In this document: positions 32,228 through 39,960 of the stretch, one piece after another | How the letters are laid out: each line of letters opens with the position of its first letter | How positions within the stretch are numbered: position 1 is the stretch's first letter | NCBI GenBank assembly: GCA_041906465.1 | Contig: JAYRJE010000007.1 | Coordinates: 1 to 64,000, forward strand | Direction: 5' to 3' | DNA: 64,000 nt | Source of the DNA: Didemnitutus sp041906465 | Lineage (GTDB): Bacteria > Verrucomicrobiota > Verrucomicrobiia > Opitutales > Opitutaceae | Made by a program: the position numbers and the translations under genes | Notes under the pieces: generated by a model | The model's input: only the letters and a program-made list of their open reading frames with translations | Told to the model about the DNA's origin: nothing | The model's database searches: none

Positions 32228-33136
32228 ATGAAAATCCCTTTTCTCGACGCGCTCGCCTCCCGTTGCCTCGTGGGTGACGGGGCAACCGGCACGCAGCTGC
32301 AGCTGCTGGGTTTGCCACCGGGGATGGGCGGCGAAGCCTGGAATCTCGATCGCCCCGAGGCGGTGCGGACGCTGCACGAGCGCTACCGGTCCGCGGGCGC
32401 GGATCTGATCACGACCAATTCCTTCGGCGGCAGCCGGCTGACCTTGGCCGCTCACGGTTGGGCAGAGCGGACCAGCGAAATCAACCGCGCCGCGGCGCAG
32501 ATCGCGGCGGCGGTAGCGGGCGAGACCGCCTGGGTGCTCGGTGATATCGGACCTTGTGGAGGAATGCTCGAGCCCTACGGGGAACTCGCGCCGGAAACAG
32601 CGCGGGCGGCTTTCCGTGAGCAAGCCGCGGCGCTGCTCGAAGGCGGCGCGGACGCGATCCTGGTCGAGACAATGTCTGATCCACAAGAAGCGACGCTCGC
32701 AGCCCAGGCGGCGCGCGAAGCCGGAGCGCGCGCCGTGATCGCGACCTTCGCCTTCCAGAAGAGCCCGCAAGGTTTTCGCACCCTGATGGGGGCCTCGGCG
32801 GCCGAGGCCGTGGCCGCCGCTCGCGCGGGCGGAGCAGACGTCGTGGGGGCAAATTGCGGAACGGAACTATCGCTCGACGACTATGCGGCGCTCACGCGGG
32901 AGTTGGTCGCGGCAGCCGCGGGCGGTCCGGTGATAGTCCAGCCGAATGCCGGAACGCCGCAGTGGGAGAATGGCCGAGCCGTTTACCGGATGGTCGGAGC
33001 GGACTTCGGTGCCGCGGCGCCGCGGTTCGTGGCGGCCGGGGCACGAATCGTCGGCGGCTGCTGCGGCAGCGCGCCCGAGCACATCGCGGCCGTGGCCGCG
33101 GCGATCAGAAATAGAACGCTGGATCTTTCACCATGA
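32228..33136 (+). CDS. Homocysteine S-methyltransferase family protein
   Basis: A 302-residue TIM barrel similar to the N-terminal module of MetH and to betaine-homocysteine methyltransferases. Zinc ligands are Cys210 (V-G-A-N-C-G) and Cys278-Cys279 (V-G-G-C-C-G-S). The start shows V-G-D-G-A-T-G-T-Q-L, typical of the family, and T-T-N-S-F-G-G near residue 63. It would methylate homocysteine to methionine, taking the methyl group from the corrinoid protein or directly from a methyl donor. It sits between two UroD-like genes and overlaps the next by 4 nt (ATGA). Confidence 0.88.
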   Translation: MKIPFLDALASRCLVGDGATGTQLQLLGLPPGMGGEAWNLDRPEAVRTLHERYRSAGADLITTNSFGGSRLTLAAHGWAERTSEINRAAAQIAAAVAGETAWVLGDIGPCGGMLEPYGELAPETARAAFREQAAALLEGGADAILVETMSDPQEATLAAQAAREAGARAVIATFAFQKSPQGFRTLMGASAAEAVAAARAGGADVVGANCGTELSLDDYAALTRELVAAAAGGPVIVQPNAGTPQWENGRAVYRMVGADFGAAAPRFVAAGARIVGGCCGSAPEHIAAVAAAIRNRTLDLSP

Positions 33137-34260
33137 CCACTCGCGAACGCTTCCACGCCTGCATGAACTATGGTCCGCTCGACCGCGTGCCGAACCACGA
33201 GGTCGGGGTCTGGGTGCAGACGAAGCACCGGTGGCGCGACGAGGGTCTGCCGATCGACGACCTGCATTGGGATTGGTTCACGGGCGAGGAGCGCTGGGGG
33301 CTCGATCCGCGGGAGTTTGCGGACATCCGCTTCGACATGGTGCCGCCCTACGAGGAGAAGGTCCTCTCGCGCGAGGGTGACACCGAGATCATCCAGCGGG
33401 CGAACGGAGTCATCAGCAAAGCGCTCGTCACCGGCGCCGCTGAGGGCATGCGTGCCAGCATGGACGAATATCTGCGGTTTCCCGTCGAGAAGCCCGCGGA
33501 TTTCCAGGAGCTGAAGAAACGATTCCGGCCATCGTCGACGAGCCGCTATCCGGCTTATTGGCGCGACTTCGCGGTGCGGGGCTGGCAAGCGCGCGACCAT
33601 GTGCTCGTGCTGGGGAAGAACTGCAGCACCCTGGGCTTCTACTGGCGTGCGCGTGAATGGATGGGAACGGAGAACCTGAGCTACGCTTGGTATGATGAGC
33701 CGGAGATGATGCACGAGATGATGGAGTTCATCGCGGATTTCACGATCGAGACCGCGCGTCCGCTGCTCGAGGCCGGGGTGAAGCCCGATTACCTCTTTCT
33801 CAACGAGGACATGAGCATGAAGAACGGGCCGCTGCTCAGTCCGGATACTTATCGCACGTTCATCATGCCGCACATGAAGCGCCTCGTGGCGTTCTTCAAA
33901 CAGGCGGGTGTGCCGTGGTTCGTCGTGGACACCGATGGCAATTGCGAGCTGCTCATTCCGCTCCTGATGGAGTGCGGCGTGGACGCGATCTGGCCGCTGG
34001 AGCGCGCCTCTGACATGGACCCGCTCGCGATTCGGAAAAAGTTCGGCCGCGAGCTGCGCCTGTGGGGCGGCGTGGACAAGCGCGAACTGGCGAAGCATCC
34101 CCCGGCGATCGATGCCCATCTGCGCACGTTACAGCCGCTGGTCGCCGACGGGGGATTTATTCCCACGGTGGATCATCTGGTGCCGCCGGACGTCTCGCTC
34201 GCCAACTTCGAGCACTACATCGCGCGCAAGCAGCAACTGCTGCGCGGCGAGGCGTTCTGA
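33133..34260 (+). CDS. UroD-like protein 3 (no zinc motif)
   Basis: A 375-residue UroD-fold protein of the uncharacterised branch common in Verrucomicrobiota, Planctomycetota and Lentisphaerota. At the position of the H-x-C-G motif it has V-D-T-D-G-N (residues 265-270), and the matching distal Cys is replaced in W-P-L-E-R-A. Zinc-dependent thiol activation is therefore unlikely. It may instead recognise the methylated substrate and methylate the corrinoid. It is the last gene of the operon, coupled to the homocysteine methyltransferase by a 4-nt overlap and converging on the aldolase-like gene 10 nt later. Confidence 0.8.
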   Translation: MTTRERFHACMNYGPLDRVPNHEVGVWVQTKHRWRDEGLPIDDLHWDWFTGEERWGLDPREFADIRFDMVPPYEEKVLSREGDTEIIQRANGVISKALVTGAAEGMRASMDEYLRFPVEKPADFQELKKRFRPSSTSRYPAYWRDFAVRGWQARDHVLVLGKNCSTLGFYWRAREWMGTENLSYAWYDEPEMMHEMMEFIADFTIETARPLLEAGVKPDYLFLNEDMSMKNGPLLSPDTYRTFIMPHMKRLVAFFKQAGVPWFVVDTDGNCELLIPLLMECGVDAIWPLERASDMDPLAIRKKFGRELRLWGGVDKRELAKHPPAIDAHLRTLQPLVADGGFIPTVDHLVPPDVSLANFEHYIARKQQLLRGEAF

Positions 34261-34270
34261 GGATCGCGGC

Positions 34271-35317
34271 TCAGCGCAGCCACTGGTCGCGATGCGTGGC
34301 GACGAAGGCGTCGTCGATGAGCTCGGGATACGCGGTGCAGACGCGTGTGAGCTCGTCGGCTTGGCCGGGTGAGAGAACCTCCGCGGGATTCAAACACAGG
34401 TTCGTCTCGATCAGGCCCTGGCGGCGCAGCACTTCGAGGATGCCGGGAATGCAGCCGTGGAAACGATTCGCGGCGTCGAAGAGCGCGGCGTTCATGTCCG
34501 TGACGGCGGCAGCGGTCGTGAGCCACGCGGCGTCGAGCTGCGGCTGCGCCGCGGCGGACCGGATGCGCTGGAAAAGTCGCACGGCGGCGTGCGTCCACAC
34601 GCCCCAATGGCCGAGCAGGCCGCCGACGATGCGGCGGGTGACGCGGCGACCGTCGATCGCGAAGGTGAACGGTGTGAGTAGATCGGTGACGATGGTGTCG
34701 TCGTTGCCGGTGTAGAGCGCGATGTCGTCCCGGCCGGCGGCGGTGATGGCGCGCACGACGTCGAGCGTCTGGTAGCGATTGAAGGGCGCGATCTTGATCG
34801 CGAGCACTTCGGGGATTTCGGCGAACTGCCGCCAGAAGGCGTAACTGAAGACGCGGCCGCCGACGGCGGGTTGCAGGTAGAAACCGACGATGGGGAGGAC
34901 GCGCGCGACCGTGGCGATGTGCGCGAGAATCTCGGCCTCGGGTTCGTCCTTGAAGGCGGCCATGCTGACGAGCGCGGCGTGATAGCCGAGGGAGCAGGCG
35001 AGTTCGGCCTCGGCGAGCGCTTGCGGGGTTTTGCCGCAGACACCGGCGACGAGGGCGACGGGACGTGGGCGCACGGCGACTGCGGCGCGCGCGGTCTCGG
35101 CGGCGAGTTCGAGGACGGGACGGAGGAGACCGTGCTCGGGGCGGCGAATCTCGAATTGCGTCGAGTGCACCGCGACCGCGAGGCCACCAACGCCGGCGGC
35201 GAGCTGGTAGCGCGTGAGCGCGCGCTGGTGTTTCTCGGAGAATTTGCGGTTCCGATCGAGGGCGAGCGGGTGGGCCGGGATGACCTGGCCGGCGAGGAAG
35301 TGGGCGCGGAGGTCCAT
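34271..35317 (-). CDS. Dihydrodipicolinate synthase-family aldolase
   Basis: A 348-residue class I aldolase-type TIM barrel. The Schiff-base lysine is probably in V-L-A-I-K-I-A-P-F-N, preceded by the I-V-G-F-Y-L-Q-P-A-V strand; T-G-N-D-D follows. The N-terminus (P-A-H-P-L-A-L-D) and the long C-terminal helical part are longer than in DapA (about 295 residues). Enzymes of this group split or join keto-acids such as KDG, N-acetylneuraminate or hydroxyproline-derived compounds. No lysine-pathway neighbours are present, so a catabolic aldolase is more likely. It starts 1 nt after the epimerase gene and is the last gene of the 15-gene run. Confidence 0.8.
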   Translation of the reverse strand: MDLRAHFLAGQVIPAHPLALDRNRKFSEKHQRALTRYQLAAGVGGLAVAVHSTQFEIRRPEHGLLRPVLELAAETARAAVAVRPRPVALVAGVCGKTPQALAEAELACSLGYHAALVSMAAFKDEPEAEILAHIATVARVLPIVGFYLQPAVGGRVFSYAFWRQFAEIPEVLAIKIAPFNRYQTLDVVRAITAAGRDDIALYTGNDDTIVTDLLTPFTFAIDGRRVTRRIVGGLLGHWGVWTHAAVRLFQRIRSAAAQPQLDAAWLTTAAAVTDMNAALFDAANRFHGCIPGILEVLRRQGLIETNLCLNPAEVLSPGQADELTRVCTAYPELIDDAFVATHRDQWLR

Positions 35318-35318
35318 G

Positions 35319-36350
35319 TCAGAATTTGCCGTCACGGGTTTCAAAATGTGTCGGCTTGCCGAGCAGCCGCCCGCCGGACTGGAGGTGCGCGGCGATGTGA
35401 TCCATCATCGTGGAAACGGAAACCGTCGGCGGGCCGAAGCGGCGGATGGATTCGGAGGCGTCGGACAGCCACGCGGCGTCGGCTTCGGTGCCGGTGAACA
35501 CCGGCGCGCGTCCGAGTCGGCGGCCAAATTCCTCGGCGAGATCGCGAATGCGCAATTTTTCCGGACCGGTGATGTTGAGGATGCGCGGCGGGGCGGAGGC
35601 GAGTTCGAGGCACTGGATGGCGCGCGCGCACGCGTCGCCCTGCCATATGCAGTTGAGCCAGCCCATGGTGAGATCAACGGGCTCGCCGCGCGCAACCTTG
35701 AGGGCGAGATCGACGAGGACGCCGTAGCGCAGCTCGACGGCGTAGTTGAGACGGTAGAGCAGCACGCGCGTGCCGAATTCGCTCGAGTAGTGAGCGAACA
35801 CGCGTTCGCGGCCGACGCAGGTCGCGGCGTATTCGCCGAGGAAGGCGACTGGCTCGCCTTCGTTCGCGCCGGGGCCGGTGACCGGCACGAACGGGTAAAC
35901 GCAACCGGTCGAGAACACGACGAGGCGCGCGTCGCGGAAGCGCTGCGCCACGAGGGCGGGGACGACGGTGTTTTGAATCCACGTCAGTCCCGGAGCGCCG
36001 TCGGTGCCAAATTTTTGGCCGGCGAGGTAGAGGATGTTCGGGACACTCGGCAGCGCGGCGAGAGCGGTCGCGTCGGCGAGGTCGCACGCGAGGGTGCGGA
36101 CGCCGAGGGATTCGAGGTCGTTGCGCGCTTCGGCGCGGCTGAACCGAGACACACCGTAGACTTTAGCGTCGCTGCGGCCCGCGGCGTCGAGCGCGCGGCG
36201 GAGCATGACAGCGGTGGTCGTGCCCATCTTGCCGCCGACGCCGAGCACCATGAAGTCACCGGGTAGATTTTTTACTGCGGCGATGGCGCCCGATGTGGGC
36301 GTGGAAAGCAGTAGCTCGATTTCGTGGTCGGTGGTGGGAAGAGCGGTCAT
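35319..36350 (-). CDS. NAD-dependent epimerase/dehydratase family protein
   Basis: A 343-residue extended-SDR protein. The Rossmann motif is V-L-G-V-G-G-K-M-G-T-T-T at about residues 35-46, a variant of G-x-x-G-x-x-G. A Y-L-A-G-Q-K segment and the catalytic S-T-G-C-V-Y-P follow, but the usual Y-x-x-x-K is hard to place: G-E-Y-A-A-T-C is at its position and lacks the Lys. It may therefore act with modified chemistry or on a different substrate. The C-terminal part (I-L-N-I-T-G-P-E-K-L-R-I-R-D-L-A-E-E-F) is typical of sugar-nucleotide epimerases. It is embedded in the catabolic run. Confidence 0.75.
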   Translation of the reverse strand: MTALPTTDHEIELLLSTPTSGAIAAVKNLPGDFMVLGVGGKMGTTTAVMLRRALDAAGRSDAKVYGVSRFSRAEARNDLESLGVRTLACDLADATALAALPSVPNILYLAGQKFGTDGAPGLTWIQNTVVPALVAQRFRDARLVVFSTGCVYPFVPVTGPGANEGEPVAFLGEYAATCVGRERVFAHYSSEFGTRVLLYRLNYAVELRYGVLVDLALKVARGEPVDLTMGWLNCIWQGDACARAIQCLELASAPPRILNITGPEKLRIRDLAEEFGRRLGRAPVFTGTEADAAWLSDASESIRRFGPPTVSVSTMMDHIAAHLQSGGRLLGKPTHFETRDGKF

Positions 36351-36372
36351 GGAGCGAGAAGAGGCGGTGCGT

Positions 36373-37131
36373 CTAACGCGCGAGGAAGCGGCGGAGGTTG
36401 CCGGCGGCGATCTGCGCACGTTCGGAGGTCGGCAGCGTGGAGGTGTCGAGCTTCGCGCGGGCGGCGGCGGTGATCAGGAACGGCGTGTGCGAAGCAAAGG
36501 CGAGCTGTCGCGCGGGGACGCGGGCGGTGAGGTGTTCCATCGTGTCGTGCCATTCGGCGAACGAGAGATCGGCGAGCAGATTGGCGTGGCGGCGGGCGAG
36601 TTTCATCAAGTCAGGCCGGAGCAAGCCGCTCGCGAGGATGGGCGTCGTGCGGTGACGACGGAGCAGCGCGGCAAGATAGTCGGCCGGCACGGGCTTGATC
36701 GTGAGGGCGTGGTATTCGTGGCGATGGTCGATGAGCTGCATCTGCACGATGAGGCGCAGGCGGCGTTTCGCGAGGCCGACGATCAACTCGTCGACGGCGG
36801 GCGCGCGGAGCGAGTAGTTGTGGTAATTGGGCAGGAGCCGCACGGCGCGGACGCGGCGATCGGCGGCGACCTCGGCCAGATCCTCGCGCCAGGTGGCGAG
36901 GGCGGGGTTGAGGATCGGCACCGGGAGCAGAGCGCGGAACGGGCGCGTGGACGCGAGCAGTGCGCGGTTGGCCGGCTGCGGCGCCGGTGCGAACACGGCG
37001 TCGAGCGACGAGACGAGCGCGCGGGCGATGCCGTGGCGTTTCAGGTGCGCGGCGAGAGCGCGCGGTGTGTGCGCGGGGGCGAAGGAGAACGGCCAACGGC
37101 CGATCCAAGTGCTGGCGTCGAGGAAGTTCAT
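36373..37131 (-). CDS. Amidohydrolase-like TIM-barrel protein 1
   Basis: A 252-residue protein starting M-N-F-L-D-A-S-T-W-I-G-R. It resembles short amidohydrolase-2 proteins but lacks the H-x-H after strand 1 (D-A-S-T-W instead of D-x-H-x-H). Later strands keep V-R-L-L-P-N-Y-H-N-Y, Q-M-Q-L-I-D-H-R and A-F-A-S-H-T-P-F. Loss of the metal ligands suggests a non-hydrolytic or regulatory partner of the next gene. The two overlap by 4 nt and probably form a complex or act on successive intermediates. Confidence 0.65.
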   Translation of the reverse strand: MNFLDASTWIGRWPFSFAPAHTPRALAAHLKRHGIARALVSSLDAVFAPAPQPANRALLASTRPFRALLPVPILNPALATWREDLAEVAADRRVRAVRLLPNYHNYSLRAPAVDELIVGLAKRRLRLIVQMQLIDHRHEYHALTIKPVPADYLAALLRRHRTTPILASGLLRPDLMKLARRHANLLADLSFAEWHDTMEHLTARVPARQLAFASHTPFLITAAARAKLDTSTLPTSERAQIAAGNLRRFLAR

Positions 37132-37895
37132 GCGAGGCCGAGCAGGGCGGCGGCGTTGTCGTGGAGGATTTTTCGCTGCGTCCCGGCGTCGAGGGCGGAG
37201 CCGGTGATGCGCGCAATGGCGACGCCGAAGTCGCGGATCGGCACGTCGGAGCCGTAGACGATGCGCTCGGCGCCGAGTTCGGCGACGGCGAACTCCACGA
37301 TGCCGGATTCGGGTGCGGCGCCGGAGGTGTCGACGACGACGTTGCGGTGCGGCTTCACCGCGAGCACGCCGCGCACGCCACAGCCGGTGAGATGCGCCAT
37401 GATGATGCGCACGTCGGGGAAGCGCTGCGCGAGCGTGGCGACGTCCTCGGGATCGGTGTGGAACGCGCGTTCGCCGATCTTGGTCATGCTCCAGGCGTGC
37501 TGGAGGACGAGGAGCCCGTGGCGGCGTGCGGCAAGCATGAGCGGGCGCATGCAGGCGTCGGCGGCGTTGTTGGCGATCTCGAGTTTGAGGCCGCGGAAGC
37601 CGCGCGCGACGCAGCGCTCGATCTCGCGCTCGGTTTCGCGAGCGCCGAGCGTCGGGTTGAGGTGGCAGAAACCGGTGACGAAGTCCGGATGCCGGCGCGT
37701 GAGCGCGTGCGTTTCGTCGTTGATCGTGCGGATTTGCGCGGCGGTCGGCGAGCGGCCGAAGGCGAGCACGTCGCCGAGCGCGACGATGTGGCGGATGCCG
37801 TGAACCTTGGCGCGCGCGATGAGCTGGTCGGCGCCGGCGCGTCCGCGGCGGTCCTGCCGGAGAATCGGGTGCGTGTGGATGTCGATGACGCGCAT
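37128..37895 (-). CDS. Amidohydrolase (amidohydrolase-2 family) 2
   Basis: A 255-residue TIM-barrel metal hydrolase with V-I-D-I-H-T-H-P at the start (H-x-H ligands), K-L-E-I-A-N-N near 107, V-L-Q-H-A-W, I-M-A-H-L-T-G and Y-G-S-D-V-P with the catalytic Asp at the end of strand 8. Relatives hydrolyse lactones, decarboxylate aromatic acids (ACMSD) or cleave amides. With neighbouring DegT aminotransferase and aldolase-like genes it would fit ring opening or deamidation of a sugar-acid or cyclic intermediate; the substrate is unknown. Start chosen at the ATG giving the family N-terminus. Confidence 0.8.
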   Translation of the reverse strand: MRVIDIHTHPILRQDRRGRAGADQLIARAKVHGIRHIVALGDVLAFGRSPTAAQIRTINDETHALTRRHPDFVTGFCHLNPTLGARETEREIERCVARGFRGLKLEIANNAADACMRPLMLAARRHGLLVLQHAWSMTKIGERAFHTDPEDVATLAQRFPDVRIIMAHLTGCGVRGVLAVKPHRNVVVDTSGAAPESGIVEFAVAELGAERIVYGSDVPIRDFGVAIARITGSALDAGTQRKILHDNAAALLGLA

Positions 37896-37908
37896 GGCGG
37901 CAGCGCCG

Positions 37909-39144
37909 TTAGGCGGCGAAGTGGCGCGCAACCTTGGCGATTGCGTCGGCGGTTTGGTCGATAATCTCGTCCGTCAGCGCCGGACTGATTGGCAGTGACA
38001 TGCCGGTGGCGATCAGCGCTTCGGCGGCCGGGCAGCGGACGGTGCGGTAGTCCATCGTCGTGAGTCCGGTGTCACGCAGCGGCCAGGCGCCGCCGAAGAA
38101 GTTATGATTTTGGAAGAGCGGGTAGCCGTAGACGGGCTTGGGGATGTAGCCGGCTTGCACGGTAACGCCTTCGGCTTGGAGGGCCGCCACGAATTCGTCG
38201 CGCGAGCAGCGGAACGCGGACGGCTCAAGTCGGAGGAGGCAGAACCAGAAGCTGTGCGTGTCGCGCAGGTCGATCGCCGGCAGCGTCACGCCGGGGAGCG
38301 CGAGTTCGCGCAGGTGGCCGAGCAGGCGCGAGCCGAGGCGGATGTGCGCGGCGACGATAGCGTTCAACTTCGTGAGTTGCGCGGCGGCGACGGCGGCTTG
38401 CGGCTCGCTCATGCGGTAGTTGGGCGAGAGCGCCTCGGGGTTGCGGCCGCCGGTGACACGGTCGTAATGCTTGTCGCCCCATTTCGCGAGCGTGGGGCCG
38501 AAGCGTTCGTCGTTGGTGCCAACGATGCCGCCGTCGCCGCAACTGACGTGTTTGAACTCGTTGAAGGAATAGCAGGCGAGTTCGCCGAAGAGTCCGACGG
38601 CGCGACCGCGGTGAGCGGCGCCCCAGGATTGCGCACAGTCTTCGATGACGGCGAGATTGTGCTCGCGCGCGAGGGCCATGATGGCGGTCATGTCGCTCGG
38701 GTTGCCCGCGAGGTGGACGACCATAATGGCTTTCGTTTTCGGCGTGATGGCGCGGCGGATCGCGGCGGGGTCGAGATTGTAGGTGTGCGGATCAATGTCG
38801 GCGAAGACCGGCACGAGCTGCTGGTAGAGGATGCCGATGACCGAGCCCATGTCGGTGACGGGCGACGTGATGATCTCGGAGCCGGGCGGGAATTGCAGCG
38901 CGGCGACGGCGATGTGCAGCGACGCCGTGCCGGAAGAGCACGGCATGCACCAGCGCAGCGGATAGGTGCGGCGGAACTCGTCGAGCAGCGCGGCGGTTTG
39001 CGGGCCCCTCCAGTAGAACAGCGAGGCCTGGTCGACCATCGCGGTCAGACGGGTGAGTTCTTCCGCGCCCCAGCGATGATGCGCGGGGCGGGCGGCGGTA
39101 ACGGCGCGCGGGCCGCCGGAGATGGCGAGAGCGGGTGAGTTCAT
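37909..39144 (-). CDS. DegT/DnrJ/EryC1/StrS-family aminotransferase
   Basis: A 411-residue PLP enzyme. C-S-S-G-T-A-S-L-H near residue 70 binds the phosphate, I-E-D-C-A-Q-S-W-G-A (about 165-174) contacts the ring, and S-F-N-E-F-K-H-V-S-C-G-D-G-G contains the Schiff-base lysine (one E-F insertion relative to the common S-F-x-x-x-K). The C-terminal G-Y-I-P-K-P-V-Y motif is typical. These enzymes usually add an amino group to keto-sugars in biosynthesis. Here the catabolic neighbours suggest the reverse use or a dehydratase-like role on an amino sugar. It overlaps the isochorismatase-like gene by 4 nt. Confidence 0.87.
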   Translation of the reverse strand: MNSPALAISGGPRAVTAARPAHHRWGAEELTRLTAMVDQASLFYWRGPQTAALLDEFRRTYPLRWCMPCSSGTASLHIAVAALQFPPGSEIITSPVTDMGSVIGILYQQLVPVFADIDPHTYNLDPAAIRRAITPKTKAIMVVHLAGNPSDMTAIMALAREHNLAVIEDCAQSWGAAHRGRAVGLFGELACYSFNEFKHVSCGDGGIVGTNDERFGPTLAKWGDKHYDRVTGGRNPEALSPNYRMSEPQAAVAAAQLTKLNAIVAAHIRLGSRLLGHLRELALPGVTLPAIDLRDTHSFWFCLLRLEPSAFRCSRDEFVAALQAEGVTVQAGYIPKPVYGYPLFQNHNFFGGAWPLRDTGLTTMDYRTVRCPAAEALIATGMSLPISPALTDEIIDQTADAIAKVARHFAA

Positions 39145-39959
39145 GACGACAGAGCGGAACGACGCGGCAAAGCGGACAGAAAATCAGGCAACGCGAAAAC
39201 GAATCCGAACTCGACGGCGACGCGCCAGAGCGCCTGCTGTTTCTCGAGTTCCCGCGCGGCGGTCTCGCGGTTTTCGACGGCGGTGACGGCTTCGGCGATC
39301 GTCGAGCAGAGGCAGCCGTATCGTGCCATATCGACCATGCCGCCGGGGGACATCAGCAGGCACCAGTTGATCGCGAAGCCGACGTAGACGAGGTGATTGA
39401 CGTTGTGGTGGCGGCAAAGCGCGGCGAGTTGCGCGCCGTTTTCCGCGATGCCTTCGTCGTCGCGCGGACGCGCTTCCGGGGCGAAGTCGAGACGCGCGAA
39501 GCCGGCGGCGACGTCGCGCTCGTTGTGGGCGCCCGGTGAGCCGTGCGCGCGGCGCAGGGCGCGCAGTTGATCGTGGATCGGATCGCGAGCGACTTGCGCG
39601 ATTGATTCCTGCGAGGCTCCGGGCAACGCGAGCGTGCGCTGATAGCCAGCGAGGTGCTGGTAATAGTTGCCGCCACCGACGACGTGGAAGAGGCGCAGCG
39701 GCGAACGCCGGACGGCGGAGAGCAGCGGTGGAAAAACCTCGGCGAGGATGCGGCGGGCGCGCGGGCGGTATTCGACGGCGCGGTCCCAACCGGGGAATTC
39801 ACCGGGTGCATTGGCGTCCCACGCGTGCATGACGACCAGCGCGGTGTGCGCGGGCGCGAGTTCGATGTCGCGCGTGCACCAGCCGCGATAGCCCTCGGCC
39901 GGCACCGGTCGCGCGGGATCGGCGTCGAATTGCTGGTAAAGGCGGGCGGGCAGGCGCAT
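39141..39959 (-). CDS. Isochorismatase-like cysteine hydrolase
   Basis: A 272-residue protein with the isochorismatase/nicotinamidase fold: A-L-V-V-M-H-A-W-D-A at strand 1 (general-base Asp shifted to D-A), then Y-V-G-F-A-I-N-W-C-L-L with the nucleophilic Cys in the classic position, and cis-peptide-type G-G-M-V-D. A catalytic Lys is not obvious. Family members hydrolyse amides (nicotinamide, ureidoacrylate, carbamoylsarcosine) or vinyl ethers. Amide cleavage would fit the nitrogen theme of this run. It starts 1 nt after the transporter gene. Confidence 0.7.
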   Translation of the reverse strand: MRLPARLYQQFDADPARPVPAEGYRGWCTRDIELAPAHTALVVMHAWDANAPGEFPGWDRAVEYRPRARRILAEVFPPLLSAVRRSPLRLFHVVGGGNYYQHLAGYQRTLALPGASQESIAQVARDPIHDQLRALRRAHGSPGAHNERDVAAGFARLDFAPEARPRDDEGIAENGAQLAALCRHHNVNHLVYVGFAINWCLLMSPGGMVDMARYGCLCSTIAEAVTAVENRETAARELEKQQALWRVAVEFGFVFALPDFLSALPRRSALSS

Positions 39960-39960
39960 G

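Noticed and set aside
29885..34260. Haem biosynthesis (hemE) genes
   Set aside because: Three divergent UroD-fold genes sit with a corrinoid protein and homocysteine methyltransferase; two carry methyltransferase zinc motifs absent from HemE.
34271..35317. Lysine biosynthesis gene dapA
   Set aside because: Protein is much longer than DapA, lacks lysine-pathway neighbours and is embedded in a catabolic run.
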